Origin: Azospirillum oryzae
Lineage (GTDB): Bacteria; Pseudomonadota; Alphaproteobacteria; Azospirillales; Azospirillaceae
Assembly (NCBI RefSeq): GCF_900177515.1
Contig: NZ_FXAK01000005.1
Span: forward strand, 380,501-444,500
Direction: 5' to 3'
DNA length: 64,000 bases
Shown here one piece after another: positions 26,273 through 37,397 of the stretch. Each line of letters begins with the position of its first letter. The first letter of the stretch is position 1. The notes under the pieces were generated by a model. It searched no databases. It saw nothing but the letters and a program-made list of their open reading frames with translations, and had not been told where the DNA came from. The translations under genes were made by a program, and so were the position numbers.

Positions 26273-27187
26273 TCAGCGCCACCCGCCGTCCCGGGTCAGG
26301 CCGGCCAGAATCCCGTTCAGGATGCCGTGCGTCGCGCGGGCGGCGGCCGACATCGGCCGGCCGGCGGCATGGGCCAGCAGGATGGTCCGGTCGATCTGCG
26401 GATCGACGATCGGCAGGCCGGTCAGCCGCTCCGCCGCCGCGCCATGCCGCGCCACCCGGTCGGACAGGACCGTATAGCCGCAGCCCTCCGCCACCAGCGC
26501 CTTGATCTGCTCCAGCGCGTCGATCTCCAGCGCGACGGTGACGCCGGCCCGCGCCAGCAGGGCGGCGTGCTCCACCTCCTCGCGCACCCCGTGCGGGCGG
26601 CCGGGCAGGATCAGCGGCAGGGACAGCGCCTCGGCGAAGGGGATCGCGCCTCGGCCGCGCAGCAGCGGGTCGTCGGCGGGTCCGACCAGATGCAGCCTTT
26701 CCCGCGCCACCAGTTCGGTCTCCAGCCCGCCCATCTCCTTGGTGCCGAACACCAGCGCAAGGTCGAGCTGTCCCGACAGCACCCATTCCAGCATGTGGCC
26801 GGACAGCCCCTCCACCACCCGCAGCCGGATTTGCGGATGGGTGCGGCGGACCGCCAGCGCCAGCGGCACGGTCAGCACCGGCCCCAGCGAGGTCGGGATG
26901 CCGACGGTGGCCGGCCCGGCCGGTACCGCTTCCACCGCGCGCACCTCGTCGCGCAGCCCGTCCATTTGGCCGATCAGGGCCGCCGCCCGCTGCGCCAGCC
27001 GCCGCCCGCTTTCCGTTGGCACCACGCCGCGCGCCGTGCGCAGGACCAGTTGGCAGCCGAAATCCTCCTCCATCCGCTTCAGATGCAGGCTGAGCGCCGG
27101 CTGCGCCACCCGCAACGCCTCCGCCGCGCGGGAGATCGAGCCATGCTCGACGATGCCCAGAAAATAGCGAAGCTGCCGCACGTCCAT
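26273..27187 (-). CDS. LysR-family transcriptional regulator
   Basis: DNA-binding regulator of 304 residues. The winged helix is at the N-terminus (MDVRQLRYFLGIVEHGSISRA, with VAQPALSLHLKRMEED as the recognition helix). An effector-binding domain follows from about 90. The start at 27187 matches the canonical LysR N-terminus; an ATG at 27211 would add eight residues and has no ribosome site. Just upstream, CATA (27209-27212) and TATG (27222-27225) form a short dyad that fits T-N11-A, so autoregulation is possible. It is divergent from clpB. The effector and target genes are unknown. Confidence 0.88.
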   Translation of the reverse strand: MDVRQLRYFLGIVEHGSISRAAEALRVAQPALSLHLKRMEEDFGCQLVLRTARGVVPTESGRRLAQRAAALIGQMDGLRDEVRAVEAVPAGPATVGIPTSLGPVLTVPLALAVRRTHPQIRLRVVEGLSGHMLEWVLSGQLDLALVFGTKEMGGLETELVARERLHLVGPADDPLLRGRGAIPFAEALSLPLILPGRPHGVREEVEHAALLARAGVTVALEIDALEQIKALVAEGCGYTVLSDRVARHGAAAERLTGLPIVDPQIDRTILLAHAAGRPMSAAARATHGILNGILAGLTRDGGWR

Positions 27188-27302
27188 CCCGCCGGAACCC
27201 CTGATGTCCATATCGTGACGCTATGAAGGGGGCGGTGGGGATCGTGTGTCAATATGGCGCCTGCCCGTCGCGGCCTCCGGATTGTCCTGGCCAGGCCCCC
27301 CT

Positions 27303-27331
27303 CTTGATCGCCGCAATTCCGTTAACCATTT
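27303..27331 (+). promoter_or_regulatory. RpoH (sigma32)-like promoter of clpB
   Basis: CTTGAT (27303-27308) and CCATTT (27326-27331) are separated by 17 bp, about 100 bp before the clpB start. This is close to the alphaproteobacterial heat-shock consensus (CTTGA, about 17 bp, CYTAT-like). ClpB is a classical RpoH target, which supports the assignment. The motif is seen; activity is inferred. Confidence 0.45.
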
Positions 27332-27429
27332 ACCCATCAGGCGCCGGGCGATCGCGCATTTTGCGGATCGTGGAAGCGCCGTCCCGCGCCGGATGGCTGG
27401 GCGGGAGACCTTGGGAAACGGAGTGCCGG

Positions 27430-30114
<2,685 letters not shown>

Positions 30115-30133
30115 CCGGCCGCTGATGCTCAAG

Positions 30134-30171
30134 AAAAAGGCTTCGGATGCCGGTCATCCGAAGCCTTTTTT
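30134..30171. terminator. bidirectional intrinsic terminator
   Basis: AAAAAGGCTTCGGATG (30134-30149) pairs perfectly with its complement at 30155-30170 across a 5-nt loop (CCGGT), with one extra T at 30171. The A-run and T-run at the two edges give a U-tract in either direction. This fits its position between the convergent clpB and the unknown minus-strand gene. Confidence 0.93.
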
Positions 30172-30203
30172 CTGTTCGGGCCGCGGTTGGTGGTGGCGGA
30201 CGG

Positions 30204-30893
30204 TCACCATTTCGACTTCAGCTTCTTGGCGCCGTCGCTCGACCAGATGATGGCGACGGCGTCGACCACCAGCGCGGCATCCGCCTTTTCGTTCTGCTTC
30301 CACTCGCCGCACAGCATCATGACCGAGGCGATGGCGCACAGGCAGCCGCCGCGCGCGCCCTCGATCATGCTGACGCAGATGTTCTCCTTCGGGCTTTCCT
30401 TCCGGAAATATTTGCGCACCGACCAGATGCGGTCGGCGATCAGCGGCAGCCCGACGGTGAAGACGCTGACCGCCTTGATCGCCGCATTGTTCTCCTTGCG
30501 GTCGATCACGTAGGTCAGGTTGGCCTTGCACTTCCCGCAGGTGCAGGGATAGCCGGTGCTGCGGGTTGCGGCGTCGCGCAGGTCATGCAGGGCGAAGATG
30601 CCGTTCGCCGTGATGCCGATGGCCAGCGCGCCCAGCCACGGACCCAGCGCCGCCCCGAGCGGGAAGAGGGTGATGGAGCCGATTCCCACATTGACGGTCG
30701 CGGTCGCTACGCCGCTGAGCGCGGTCAGACCGCTTTGCAGGCCGGCCTGGGCGCCGCCGATCAGCGCCATCTTGGAATATTTCGCCAGTTTTGCGCGCGT
30801 TTCGCTGAAGGGTTCGAAATCCTTGGCGGACGGCGCGTTGGTCTGGAAAATCTTTGCAAGGTCGCGAAGCTTGTCGGGCGGCGGCAAAGGCAT
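30204..30893 (-). CDS. unidentified membrane-associated protein with CxCxxC motif
   Basis: Protein of 229 residues that I do not recognise. There is a charged N-terminus (MPLPPPDKLRDLAKIF). A long glycine/alanine-rich hydrophobic stretch runs from about 60 to 115 and could form two membrane helices. A cysteine motif PCTCGKCKANL lies near 130. A second hydrophobic piece comes before KYFRKE, and a cysteine-rich segment GGCLCAIASVMMLC lies near 200. The C-terminus is Lys/Trp-rich (KKLKSKW). The closely spaced cysteines could bind a metal, but that is inference. The start at 30893 has an AGGGAG site upstream; the in-frame extension to 31145 is repeat-like and unlikely. It converges on clpB across a shared terminator. 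Confidence 0.7.
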   Translation of the reverse strand: MPLPPPDKLRDLAKIFQTNAPSAKDFEPFSETRAKLAKYSKMALIGGAQAGLQSGLTALSGVATATVNVGIGSITLFPLGAALGPWLGALAIGITANGIFALHDLRDAATRSTGYPCTCGKCKANLTYVIDRKENNAAIKAVSVFTVGLPLIADRIWSVRKYFRKESPKENICVSMIEGARGGCLCAIASVMMLCGEWKQNEKADAALVVDAVAIIWSSDGAKKLKSKW

Positions 30894-31026
30894 AGTCGGG
30901 CACTCCCTGCGATGCGGCGGAGCGGAAGCACGGCAGACCGAAAACTGCACGTCCGAAAGTGTTAGTCGGGCAACAATCCTCCAACAAGCGGAACCGCGAC
31001 CGGCACCGGGCGCCGGCGCGTCCGGT

Positions 31027-31056
31027 TGCCATCCGGGGTGCCATCCGGGGTGCCAT
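31027..31056. repeat. 12-bp tandem repeat (2.5 copies)
   Basis: TGCCATCCGGGG occurs at 31027-31038 and 31039-31050, followed by TGCCAT at 31051-31056. It lies in the 250-bp divergent region between the unknown cysteine-motif gene and the SDR gene. It looks like slippage duplication. No promoter was recognised here. Confidence 0.75.
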
Positions 31057-31143
31057 TGAGCCGGCGGGTCTGCTACATCTCGGCTTTGCCACCATCCCGG
31101 CTCCGTCCGGGTGCGGGCGGTGCCGTAACAGCCGGGGGCAGAC

Positions 31144-31929
31144 ATGGACGCGACGATCCCACCCTATCTGTCGACCTTCTCGCTCGTCGGGCAGGTGGCG
31201 CTCGTTACCGGGTCGGGCCGCGGCCTGGGGCTGGAGATCGCGCGGGCGCTGGCCGGGTCGGGCGCGCATGTGCTGCTGAACGGCCGGGACACCGCCACGC
31301 TGGAGGCCCGCGTTGCGGAAATCGCGGAGGCCGGCGGATCGGCGTCGGCGCTGGCCTTCGACGTGTCGGACCGGGCGGCGGTGCGCGAGGCTTTCGCACG
31401 CATCGACCGGGAGCATGGGCGGCTCGACGTGCTGGTCCAGAATGTCGGACAGCGCAACCGCAAGCCGCTGGCCGACCTGACCGACGATGAGATCGTTTCC
31501 CTTCTCGACGTCGATCTGGCCTCCAGCCTCATTCTGGCGCGGGAAGCGGCGCGGCTGATGCTGCCGCGGGGCAGCGGCCGGCTGATCGCCGTCACCTCCG
31601 TCGCCGGGCAGATTTCGCGGGCCAACGACAGCGTCTATGCCGCGGCGAAATCCGGGCTGAACGGGATGGTGCGGGCGCTGGCCGCCGAATATGGGCCGCA
31701 TGGCCTGACCAGCAACGCCATCGCGCCCGGCTTTTTCGCAACCGAAACGAATGCGGCCCTCGCCTCCGATCCCGAACGCGGAGCCTACTTCGCCAACCGC
31801 ACGCCGATGCGGCGCTGGGGCCGGCCGGAAGAGATCGCGGGGGCGGCGGTGTTCCTGGCCTCGGCGGCGGCGACCTATGTCAACGGTCACGTCTTGGTCG
31901 TCGATGGCGGCGCCACCATCTTGATGTAA
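31144..31929 (+). CDS. short-chain dehydrogenase/reductase (gluconate 5-dehydrogenase-like)
   Basis: Classical SDR of 261 residues. The cofactor loop is TGSGRGLG near 23-30, followed by an Arg in LLNGRD that suggests NADP(H) preference. The catalytic Ser is in AVTSVAGQ and the YxxxK pair in VYAAAKSG. The C-terminus AATYVNGHVLVVDGGATI is typical. The overall pattern (SLVGQVALVTGSGRGLGLEIA) is closest to gluconate 5-dehydrogenase/IdnO types, but the substrate cannot be proven. NVGQRN replaces the usual NNAG stretch. It is followed 22 bp later by pabB and may be cotranscribed with it. Confidence 0.88.
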   Translation: MDATIPPYLSTFSLVGQVALVTGSGRGLGLEIARALAGSGAHVLLNGRDTATLEARVAEIAEAGGSASALAFDVSDRAAVREAFARIDREHGRLDVLVQNVGQRNRKPLADLTDDEIVSLLDVDLASSLILAREAARLMLPRGSGRLIAVTSVAGQISRANDSVYAAAKSGLNGMVRALAAEYGPHGLTSNAIAPGFFATETNAALASDPERGAYFANRTPMRRWGRPEEIAGAAVFLASAAATYVNGHVLVVDGGATILM

Positions 31930-31951
31930 GCCGACGGCCGACTGCCCCGCC

Positions 31952-33331
31952 ATGCTGACGATTCCCATCACCTGCGGCGATCCCGCCGCCCTGTTCCGCC
32001 CCTGGAGCGCCGAGCCCTGGGCGATGCTGCTCGACAGCGCGGCTCCCCATCCACGGAACGGGCGGTATTCCTATATCGTTGCGGAACCGTTCCAAACGGT
32101 GGAAGCGATCGGCGGGCGAACCCTCGTTGATGGCCGCCCGGTCGGCGGCAGCCCCTTCGACGCGCTGGAACGGGCGCTGGCCGCTCATCCGCGTCCATCC
32201 GACGGCCCGGTACCCTTCACCGGAGGCGCCGTGGGCTTCATCGGTTACGAAGCCGGAACGGCTTTGGAAGGGCTGCGCTCCCGCCACGGCAATCCGGGCG
32301 GCCAACCGGACTTCGCCTTCGGCCTCTACGACGTCGTGGCGGCCTTCGACCGGCAGGAGCGGCGCGCCTGGGTGATCGCAGCGCGGCCGGAGGCGGAGGA
32401 CCGCGCCCGGCGCATGGCGGCGCGGCTGTCCGTTCCGCCTCCGGAACAATCGGCCGGCCCTCAGCCGATGCGCTGGCGGTCGGAGCTGTCGCGTCCCGAC
32501 TATCTCGACCGGGTCGGGCGGGTTCTGGAGTATATCCGCGCCGGCGACATCTATCAGGCGAACTTCACCCAGCGATTCCTGGCCGATGCCGGGCCGGAAA
32601 CCGACGCCTATGCGCTGTATGAGCGGCTGCGCCGTCTCAGCCCGGCGCCCTTCGCCGCTTTCCTGAACTGCGGCCCCAGGCTGCGGCTGGCCGGGGCGTC
32701 GCCGGAACGCTTCATCCGGCTGGGCGCCGACCGGACCATCGAGACACGGCCGATCAAGGGCACCCGCCCGCGCCATGCGGATCCGGGCGCCGACGCGGCG
32801 GCGGCGGCGGAACTGTCGGCCAGCATCAAGGACCGGGCGGAAAACCTGATGATCACCGACCTGCTGCGCAACGATCTGGCGCGCGTGTCGGAGGTCGGCA
32901 GCGTCAAGGTGCCGGTGCTGTTCGGGCTGGAGAGCTTCGCCACCGTCCATCATCTGGTGTCCGTGGTGACCTCCCGCCTGCTGCCGGGGCTGGGGCCGGT
33001 CGATCTGCTGCGCGCCGCCTGTCCCGGCGGGTCGATCACCGGGGCGCCGAAGATCCGCGCCATGCAGATCATCGACGAGCTGGAGGTGGCGCGGCGTGGC
33101 GCCTATTGCGGCTCGGTGGCCTGGATCGGCTTCGACGGCGCGATGGACAGCAACATCGTCATCCGCACCCTGTCGGTGACGCAGGACCATGTGGTCGCCC
33201 AGGCCGGCGGCGGCATCGTCGCCGATTCCGATCCTGCTGCGGAGCATGAGGAGATGCTGGTCAAGGCCCGCGCCCAGCTGCGCGCCGCAGGATATCCGGT
33301 GGTGGAGTGGACAGGGGAGGGAGTGCAATGA
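31952..33331 (+). CDS. pabB: aminodeoxychorismate synthase component I
   Basis: Chorismate-utilising enzyme of 459 residues that, with a glutamine amidotransferase (PabA/TrpG, not in this window), makes 4-amino-4-deoxychorismate for folate. The PIKGT motif (ETRPIKGTRPR) carries the Lys characteristic of PabB and absent from TrpE (PIAGT). DLLRNDLARV, CPGGSITGAPK and EAGGGIVADSDP-like AGGGIVADSDP complete the active site. The length is normal. Its stop overlaps the next gene's start (ATGA at 33328-33331), so PabB and the lyase are coupled. TrpE is the main alternative and is disfavoured by PIKGT and the neighbour. Confidence 0.92.
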   Translation: MLTIPITCGDPAALFRPWSAEPWAMLLDSAAPHPRNGRYSYIVAEPFQTVEAIGGRTLVDGRPVGGSPFDALERALAAHPRPSDGPVPFTGGAVGFIGYEAGTALEGLRSRHGNPGGQPDFAFGLYDVVAAFDRQERRAWVIAARPEAEDRARRMAARLSVPPPEQSAGPQPMRWRSELSRPDYLDRVGRVLEYIRAGDIYQANFTQRFLADAGPETDAYALYERLRRLSPAPFAAFLNCGPRLRLAGASPERFIRLGADRTIETRPIKGTRPRHADPGADAAAAAELSASIKDRAENLMITDLLRNDLARVSEVGSVKVPVLFGLESFATVHHLVSVVTSRLLPGLGPVDLLRAACPGGSITGAPKIRAMQIIDELEVARRGAYCGSVAWIGFDGAMDSNIVIRTLSVTQDHVVAQAGGGIVADSDPAAEHEEMLVKARAQLRAAGYPVVEWTGEGVQ

Positions 33332-34134
33332 CCATCTGGCTGAACGGGCGGCTGATGCCCGCCGCGGAGGCGCGGATCGATCCGGCCGACCGCGGCTTCA
33401 CCCTCGGCGACGGGCTGTTCGAAACGATCCGGATCAAGGACGGCGCTCCCCGCCACCTGCCGCGCCATCTCGACCGGCTGGATGCCGGAGCGACGCTGCT
33501 CCGCCTGCCGCGGCCCTATGACTTCGCGGACCTGACCGGCGCGATGGCGGCGCTGATCGAGGCCACGGGTGTGAAGGACGGTGTTCTGCGCCTCACGCTG
33601 TCGCGGGGCACCGGCGCCCGCGGCGTGCTGCCGCCGGCCGACGCCCGGCCGACCCTGCTGATGACTGTGGCGCCGGCCGCCCACATGACCGCGCCGGTCG
33701 CCGCCGTCATCGCCCGCAGCACCCGCCGCAACGAGCACTCGCCGCTGTCGCGGCTGAAGTCGCTGAATTACCTGGATTCCATCCTGGCCCGGCAGGAAGC
33801 GGCGGAGCGCGGCGCCGACGAGGCGTTGCTGCTGAACGGCGCCGGCCGGCTGGCGGAATCGAGCGTCGCCAACCTGTTCCTGTCCGTCGCCGGCCGGCTG
33901 CTGACCCCGCCCGTGGCCGATGGTGCCCTTCCCGGCATCCGCCGCGCCCTGATCCTGGAGCGCCATGGCGCGGAGGAGGCGCCGCTCACCCCCGACGACC
34001 TCGCCCGCGCCGACGAGTCCATCCTGACCAACTGCCTGGGCCTGCGCCCGCTGGTGGCGGTGGACGGCCGGCCGGTCGGTTCCGGTGCCGCCGGCCCGGT
34101 GTTGGCCCGTCTGCTGGCCGATGCGGATCTTTAA
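33328..34134 (+). CDS. pabC: aminodeoxychorismate lyase (class IV PLP enzyme)
   Basis: PLP-dependent fold-type IV enzyme of 268 residues that releases pyruvate from aminodeoxychorismate to give 4-aminobenzoate. The N-terminus DPADRGFTLGDGLFETIRI is the class IV start. The PLP lysine is in RLKSLNYL, and LAESSVANLFL is the phosphate-binding strand. It is coupled to pabB and has an excellent ribosome site (GGGAGGGAG). A D-amino acid or branched-chain aminotransferase could look similar; the pabB context decides for PabC. Folate (p-aminobenzoate) synthesis is therefore complete here except for the amidotransferase. Confidence 0.88.
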   Translation: MTIWLNGRLMPAAEARIDPADRGFTLGDGLFETIRIKDGAPRHLPRHLDRLDAGATLLRLPRPYDFADLTGAMAALIEATGVKDGVLRLTLSRGTGARGVLPPADARPTLLMTVAPAAHMTAPVAAVIARSTRRNEHSPLSRLKSLNYLDSILARQEAAERGADEALLLNGAGRLAESSVANLFLSVAGRLLTPPVADGALPGIRRALILERHGAEEAPLTPDDLARADESILTNCLGLRPLVAVDGRPVGSGAAGPVLARLLADADL

Positions 34135-34155
34135 ACCGCAATTCAAGAGATCCCG

Positions 34156-34599
34156 ATGATCGAAACCGTGACCTTCCCCGAACTGACCGTCATCGGCTGC
34201 ATGGTCGAGGCGGGCCGCGACGACCTACCCGCCGCCGTTGCCGCCGCGTGGGAGCGCGTGTTCGCCGCTGACATTGAGACCGCGGCCTTCGCCGCGGTGT
34301 CGTTGCCGGAGGAGAACGGCATGCAGCGCCGGCTGGTCGGCTTCATGGCGGCCAAGGCGAGCGAGATCCCAGCCGGCATGGTCCGCGTCGATCTCGACGC
34401 CGGCCGCTATCTGCGCACCGTGCAGGACGGCCCGGCCGCGGAGATCGCCGACGGTTTCGCCCGCCTCCATGCCCATGCCGAGGCGAACGGGCTGAAGCTG
34501 TCCGGCATCGCGCTGGATTTCGGCTACCGGCCGGGGCTGCCGGACGGGCGCCATGAACTGCATCTGGCGCTCGCCCCTCAACTGCCGGCACTGGCCTGA
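34156..34599 (+). CDS. GyrI-like / AraC effector-binding-domain protein
   Basis: Small cytosolic protein of 147 residues resembling the GyrI-like small-molecule binding fold. It has the expected alternating pattern: an N-terminal strand (TVTFPELTVIGCMV), VSLPEENGMQRRLVGFMA, a strand MVRVDLDAGRYLRTV and a final HELHLALAP. There is no DNA-binding domain. Such stand-alone domains bind amphipathic or cationic compounds, or inhibit gyrase. It lies 21 bp after pabC and is likely cotranscribed, with AAGAGA before its ATG. The functional connection is unclear. Confidence 0.7.
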   Translation: MIETVTFPELTVIGCMVEAGRDDLPAAVAAAWERVFAADIETAAFAAVSLPEENGMQRRLVGFMAAKASEIPAGMVRVDLDAGRYLRTVQDGPAAEIADGFARLHAHAEANGLKLSGIALDFGYRPGLPDGRHELHLALAPQLPALA

Positions 34600-34617
34600 C
34601 GCCGCCTCCGCCGCGCT

Positions 34618-36249
34618 TTAGCGGGCGGTGCTGTAGACGCCGTGGATGCCGAACTCCACCGGCTGTCCGGTCAGGTGGCGGGTCAGCAGGGTGGCGACCT
34701 CCGCGGCGGCCGGCTTGCCGTCGAGCGCCGCGAGATCGCGCTGCAGCGCCGTCATCGGCTTCGGTGAGGCGATGGCGAGGAAATGGTCGGCGCCGAAGGG
34801 CGGCTCCACCGTCAGCGCCAGCCGGTAGGGGCCGCCGCGCGGGATCTGCGCCGGGTCGTTGCGCTCCGCCAGCGGGTAGAGGTAGTTGACCGTGCCGTCT
34901 GCGGCGAGGTTGATCAGGGTGAAATAGGTCCCGCTGTTGCCGCCGATGGCGAGCGAGACCGTCTCCCCCTTGCGGTAATCGCGGTCGCCCGGCTCCACCG
35001 CCAGGGTCAGCGAGCGGTCCTGCGCCGCCGCCTTCACCCGCACAACCAGCGCCCATTTGTCGACCACCCCCTGCACCCGCCGCCGGGTTTCAGCCGCCGC
35101 CGGATCGCCGGGGATGCTGGCCAGCACGTCGCCCATGGAGCTGACGACCTCGCCGGCGGCGCTGTCCCATACCAGGGCGGGATCGTCCTTCCCGGCGAGT
35201 TCGATCCCGGTGAAGCCCGCCGCCAGCTTTTTCACCACCGCCGGATTGCCCAGGATGCGCAGCGGAATCGGCCCGGCGGCCGGCAGCAGGGACGGCGGCT
35301 TCGGCCGGCTGGCGACCGGGTCGATCAGCGGGATCTCGCCACGGCCGCGCGGCTGCACCTGCGGATGCTGCCGCCCCTCCAGCGCCATGCGCACGGCGCC
35401 GCGGACATGGGCCTCCAGTTCCCCCTTGGTGACGATGCCGTCGCCGTCGCGGTCGGCCTGTCCGCGCAACGCATTGGCGAAGGCCCAGCTCAGCGCGCCG
35501 CGCGGCTTGCGGTCGATCATCACCTCCGGCGCCAGCTCGTGGTCGGCGACCGCGGCAAAGAAGGTGACGTTCGGCTGTTCCTCCGCCTCCGCCTGCAGGG
35601 CGGCGCGGGTGGGCGGGGGAAGGGCGTCGTCCTCGATTTGGTCGACCGGAACACCGTCGATCTTCGCCGCCCGTGTGCCCAGCATGCCGGCGCGGTCGTC
35701 GAAGGCACGGGTCATCGTGCCGGAATGGCAGGAATCGGAGATGAAGATCACCCGGCGCGGTGCCGCCTCCTTCAGCAGCACGGCGATCTCGTCATCGGTC
35801 AGCCGCTGGGCGGTCCCGGGGCCGCGCGGGGCGAAATCGGCCAGCACCAGGAACTCGTCCATGCCGTCGGCCTCACTGCCGCGCACACGTTCCGGTTGCT
35901 GCGCGCCATGGCCGGCGAAGGTCAGCACCAGCGTCGAGTCGGGGGCGGTCTCGGCGACCAGCTGCCGCCATGCGGCGATGATCCGGCTGCGCTCCGCCTC
36001 GCCGTCGATGAACAGGCGCAGCTTGCGGACGCCAAGCCCCTTCAGCGCGTCGGCGATGTCGCGGGCATCGTTCACCGCGCCCTGCAGCGGGCTGACCTGG
36101 GTATAGCGGTCGATTCCGATCACCAGGGCGGCGATTTCCGCCCGCGCCGGCGTAGGCCCGAGCGCAAGTCCCGCAGCGGCCGCGACCATGACGAAGCCGC
36201 CCAGAATTGCGCCGGCGGCGGTGCCCGGACGTCGCTTTCCTCGAAACAT
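34618..36249 (-). CDS. exported caspase-family protease with EF-hand and DUF4384 domain
   Basis: Protein of 543 residues. A signal peptide ends near residue 37 (ARA-EIA). A C14 caspase-like domain follows at about 40-260, with the catalytic His114 (FAGHGAQQ) and Cys174 (SDSCHSGTM). A canonical calcium EF-hand loop lies at 266-277 (DRDGDGIVTKGE, acidic at 1, 3, 5 and 12). A C-terminal DUF4384 domain (about 425-510, GETVSLAIGGNSGTYFTLIN) also occurs in the nearby PpkA-like kinase. Family knowledge predicts cleavage after Arg/Lys or Asp; specificity is unknown. Calcium dependence is inferred from the EF-hand. It is divergent from the lipoprotein gene of the T6SS block. The start at 36249 was chosen for its signal peptide and GGGGGAC site. 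Confidence 0.88.
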   Translation of the reverse strand: MFRGKRRPGTAAGAILGGFVMVAAAAGLALGPTPARAEIAALVIGIDRYTQVSPLQGAVNDARDIADALKGLGVRKLRLFIDGEAERSRIIAAWRQLVAETAPDSTLVLTFAGHGAQQPERVRGSEADGMDEFLVLADFAPRGPGTAQRLTDDEIAVLLKEAAPRRVIFISDSCHSGTMTRAFDDRAGMLGTRAAKIDGVPVDQIEDDALPPPTRAALQAEAEEQPNVTFFAAVADHELAPEVMIDRKPRGALSWAFANALRGQADRDGDGIVTKGELEAHVRGAVRMALEGRQHPQVQPRGRGEIPLIDPVASRPKPPSLLPAAGPIPLRILGNPAVVKKLAAGFTGIELAGKDDPALVWDSAAGEVVSSMGDVLASIPGDPAAAETRRRVQGVVDKWALVVRVKAAAQDRSLTLAVEPGDRDYRKGETVSLAIGGNSGTYFTLINLAADGTVNYLYPLAERNDPAQIPRGGPYRLALTVEPPFGADHFLAIASPKPMTALQRDLAALDGKPAAAEVATLLTRHLTGQPVEFGIHGVYSTAR

Positions 36250-36482
36250 TGCAGTCCCCCAACGATGCCGTGCAGCACAGGCTACACGCGGATGCCGATG
36301 CATAAAAGGCCGCACGAATTGGTGGTAAAGATCACTTCCTTTGCGGTTGTTGCTGTGGCAGCGTTGCAGCCGGACCCGATCGGCAGGGGGGCCGCATCCA
36401 CTGTGGGGGTGGAACGGCCGGCCGGGACTTCGGGTACGGTACGAATGATGCCGCGAACGGCAGTGCAAACGGGAATCAGCTC

Positions 36483-37301
36483 ATGCGAAGCAACCGCGCC
36501 AAGGCAAGCCTCGTCTCCATCACCATCGTCGCCATGGCGCTCAGCGGCTGCGTGACCACGCAGCAGGACCGCATCGGCGCGAATGACGGCACCGACGCCT
36601 GCTACCAGTACCGCGTCGCCCTCGATTCGACCGGCGATTACTACGCCGAGGACATGCTGAAGGGCGCCGCCATCGGGGCCGGCGTCGGTGCGCTGACCGG
36701 CGCGCTCGCCGGCGGCAACCTGAAGAGCGCGCTGATCGGCGCCGCGGCGGGCGCCGCGCTGGGCACGCTCGGCGGCTACTGGAATTCCAAGGCGCAGCAG
36801 GGCCGCGATCAGGCGATCCTGGGCGTTATGAACGACCTCGACACCGAGAACCAGAACCTCAACCGCACCCAGATCGCCCTCGACCAGCTGGTGAACTGCC
36901 GCCGCGCCGAGATTGCGCGCGTCAAGGCCGACTACAAGGCCAAGCGCATCGGCAAGCCGGAGGCGGAGCAGCGCATGGCCCTGATCCGCGCCCAGCTGGA
37001 CAAGGATTACGCCATCGCCAGCAGCATCAACCAGAACATCGTCAAGCGCCGCGACGAATATCTGATCGCCGCCGACAACATCGAACCCGGCTCCGCCGAG
37101 AAGATCCGCACCAAGACCGCAGTCAAGGCGCAGACCAACAAGAAGAAGAAGGCCAAGCAGACCACCACCGCCAGCGGCGCCCCGGCCTCGCAGGTGGTTC
37201 AGCGCACCAACACCGCCTTCGAAACGTCGGAGCGCATCAACGCTACCACCAGCAGCATCCAGCAGATCGCCCAGAAGGAAGCCACCCTCGACGCGGTCTG
37301 A
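36483..37301 (+). CDS. glycine-zipper lipoprotein in the T6SS block
   Basis: Outer- or inner-membrane lipoprotein of 272 residues. The lipobox ALSGC places the lipidated Cys at residue 22. A Gly/Ala-rich glycine-zipper (GAAIGAGVGALTGALAGG and AAAGAALGTLGG, about 60-100) may insert into the membrane. The rest is charged and helical (coiled-coil-like, about 105-200), then a Lys-rich, Thr/Ser-rich tail. It is not TssJ, which is shorter and a beta-sandwich, but it sits where an envelope lipoprotein of a T6SS is expected. It is divergent from the EF-hand caspase and followed by a strong hairpin, then the WD40-caspase gene. A 233-bp region 36250-36482 separates the divergent pair; no clear promoter was recognised in it. 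Confidence 0.82.
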   Translation: MRSNRAKASLVSITIVAMALSGCVTTQQDRIGANDGTDACYQYRVALDSTGDYYAEDMLKGAAIGAGVGALTGALAGGNLKSALIGAAAGAALGTLGGYWNSKAQQGRDQAILGVMNDLDTENQNLNRTQIALDQLVNCRRAEIARVKADYKAKRIGKPEAEQRMALIRAQLDKDYAIASSINQNIVKRRDEYLIAADNIEPGSAEKIRTKTAVKAQTNKKKKAKQTTTASGAPASQVVQRTNTAFETSERINATTSSIQQIAQKEATLDAV

Positions 37302-37312
37302 GGCGTAGTCTG

Positions 37313-37376
37313 ACCGGAGCGGTTCGGCCGCATGTCCCCCGAAATCGACGGGACCCTTGGCCGGACCGCTCCCGGT
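37313..37376 (+). other. large stem-loop between lipoprotein and WD40-caspase genes
   Basis: Two 17-18-nt arms (37313-37329 and 37359-37376) pair with one G-T wobble and one bulged C: ACCGG, AGCGGT and CGGCC on the left match GGCCG, ACCGCT and CCGGT on the right. The loop holds a further 5-bp stem (GTCCC/GGGAC, 37334-37338 and 37350-37354). It lies 12 bp after the lipoprotein stop and encloses the upstream candidate start of the next gene at 37332. No T-run follows, so it may be an attenuator or an RNA-stability element. Confidence 0.7.
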
Positions 37377-37397
37377 GACCCAGTGCAAGCGGAACGG

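Noticed and set aside
36483..37301. Possible TssJ lipoprotein
   Set aside because: It has a glycine-zipper and coiled-coil content and is much longer than TssJ; no beta-sandwich pattern.
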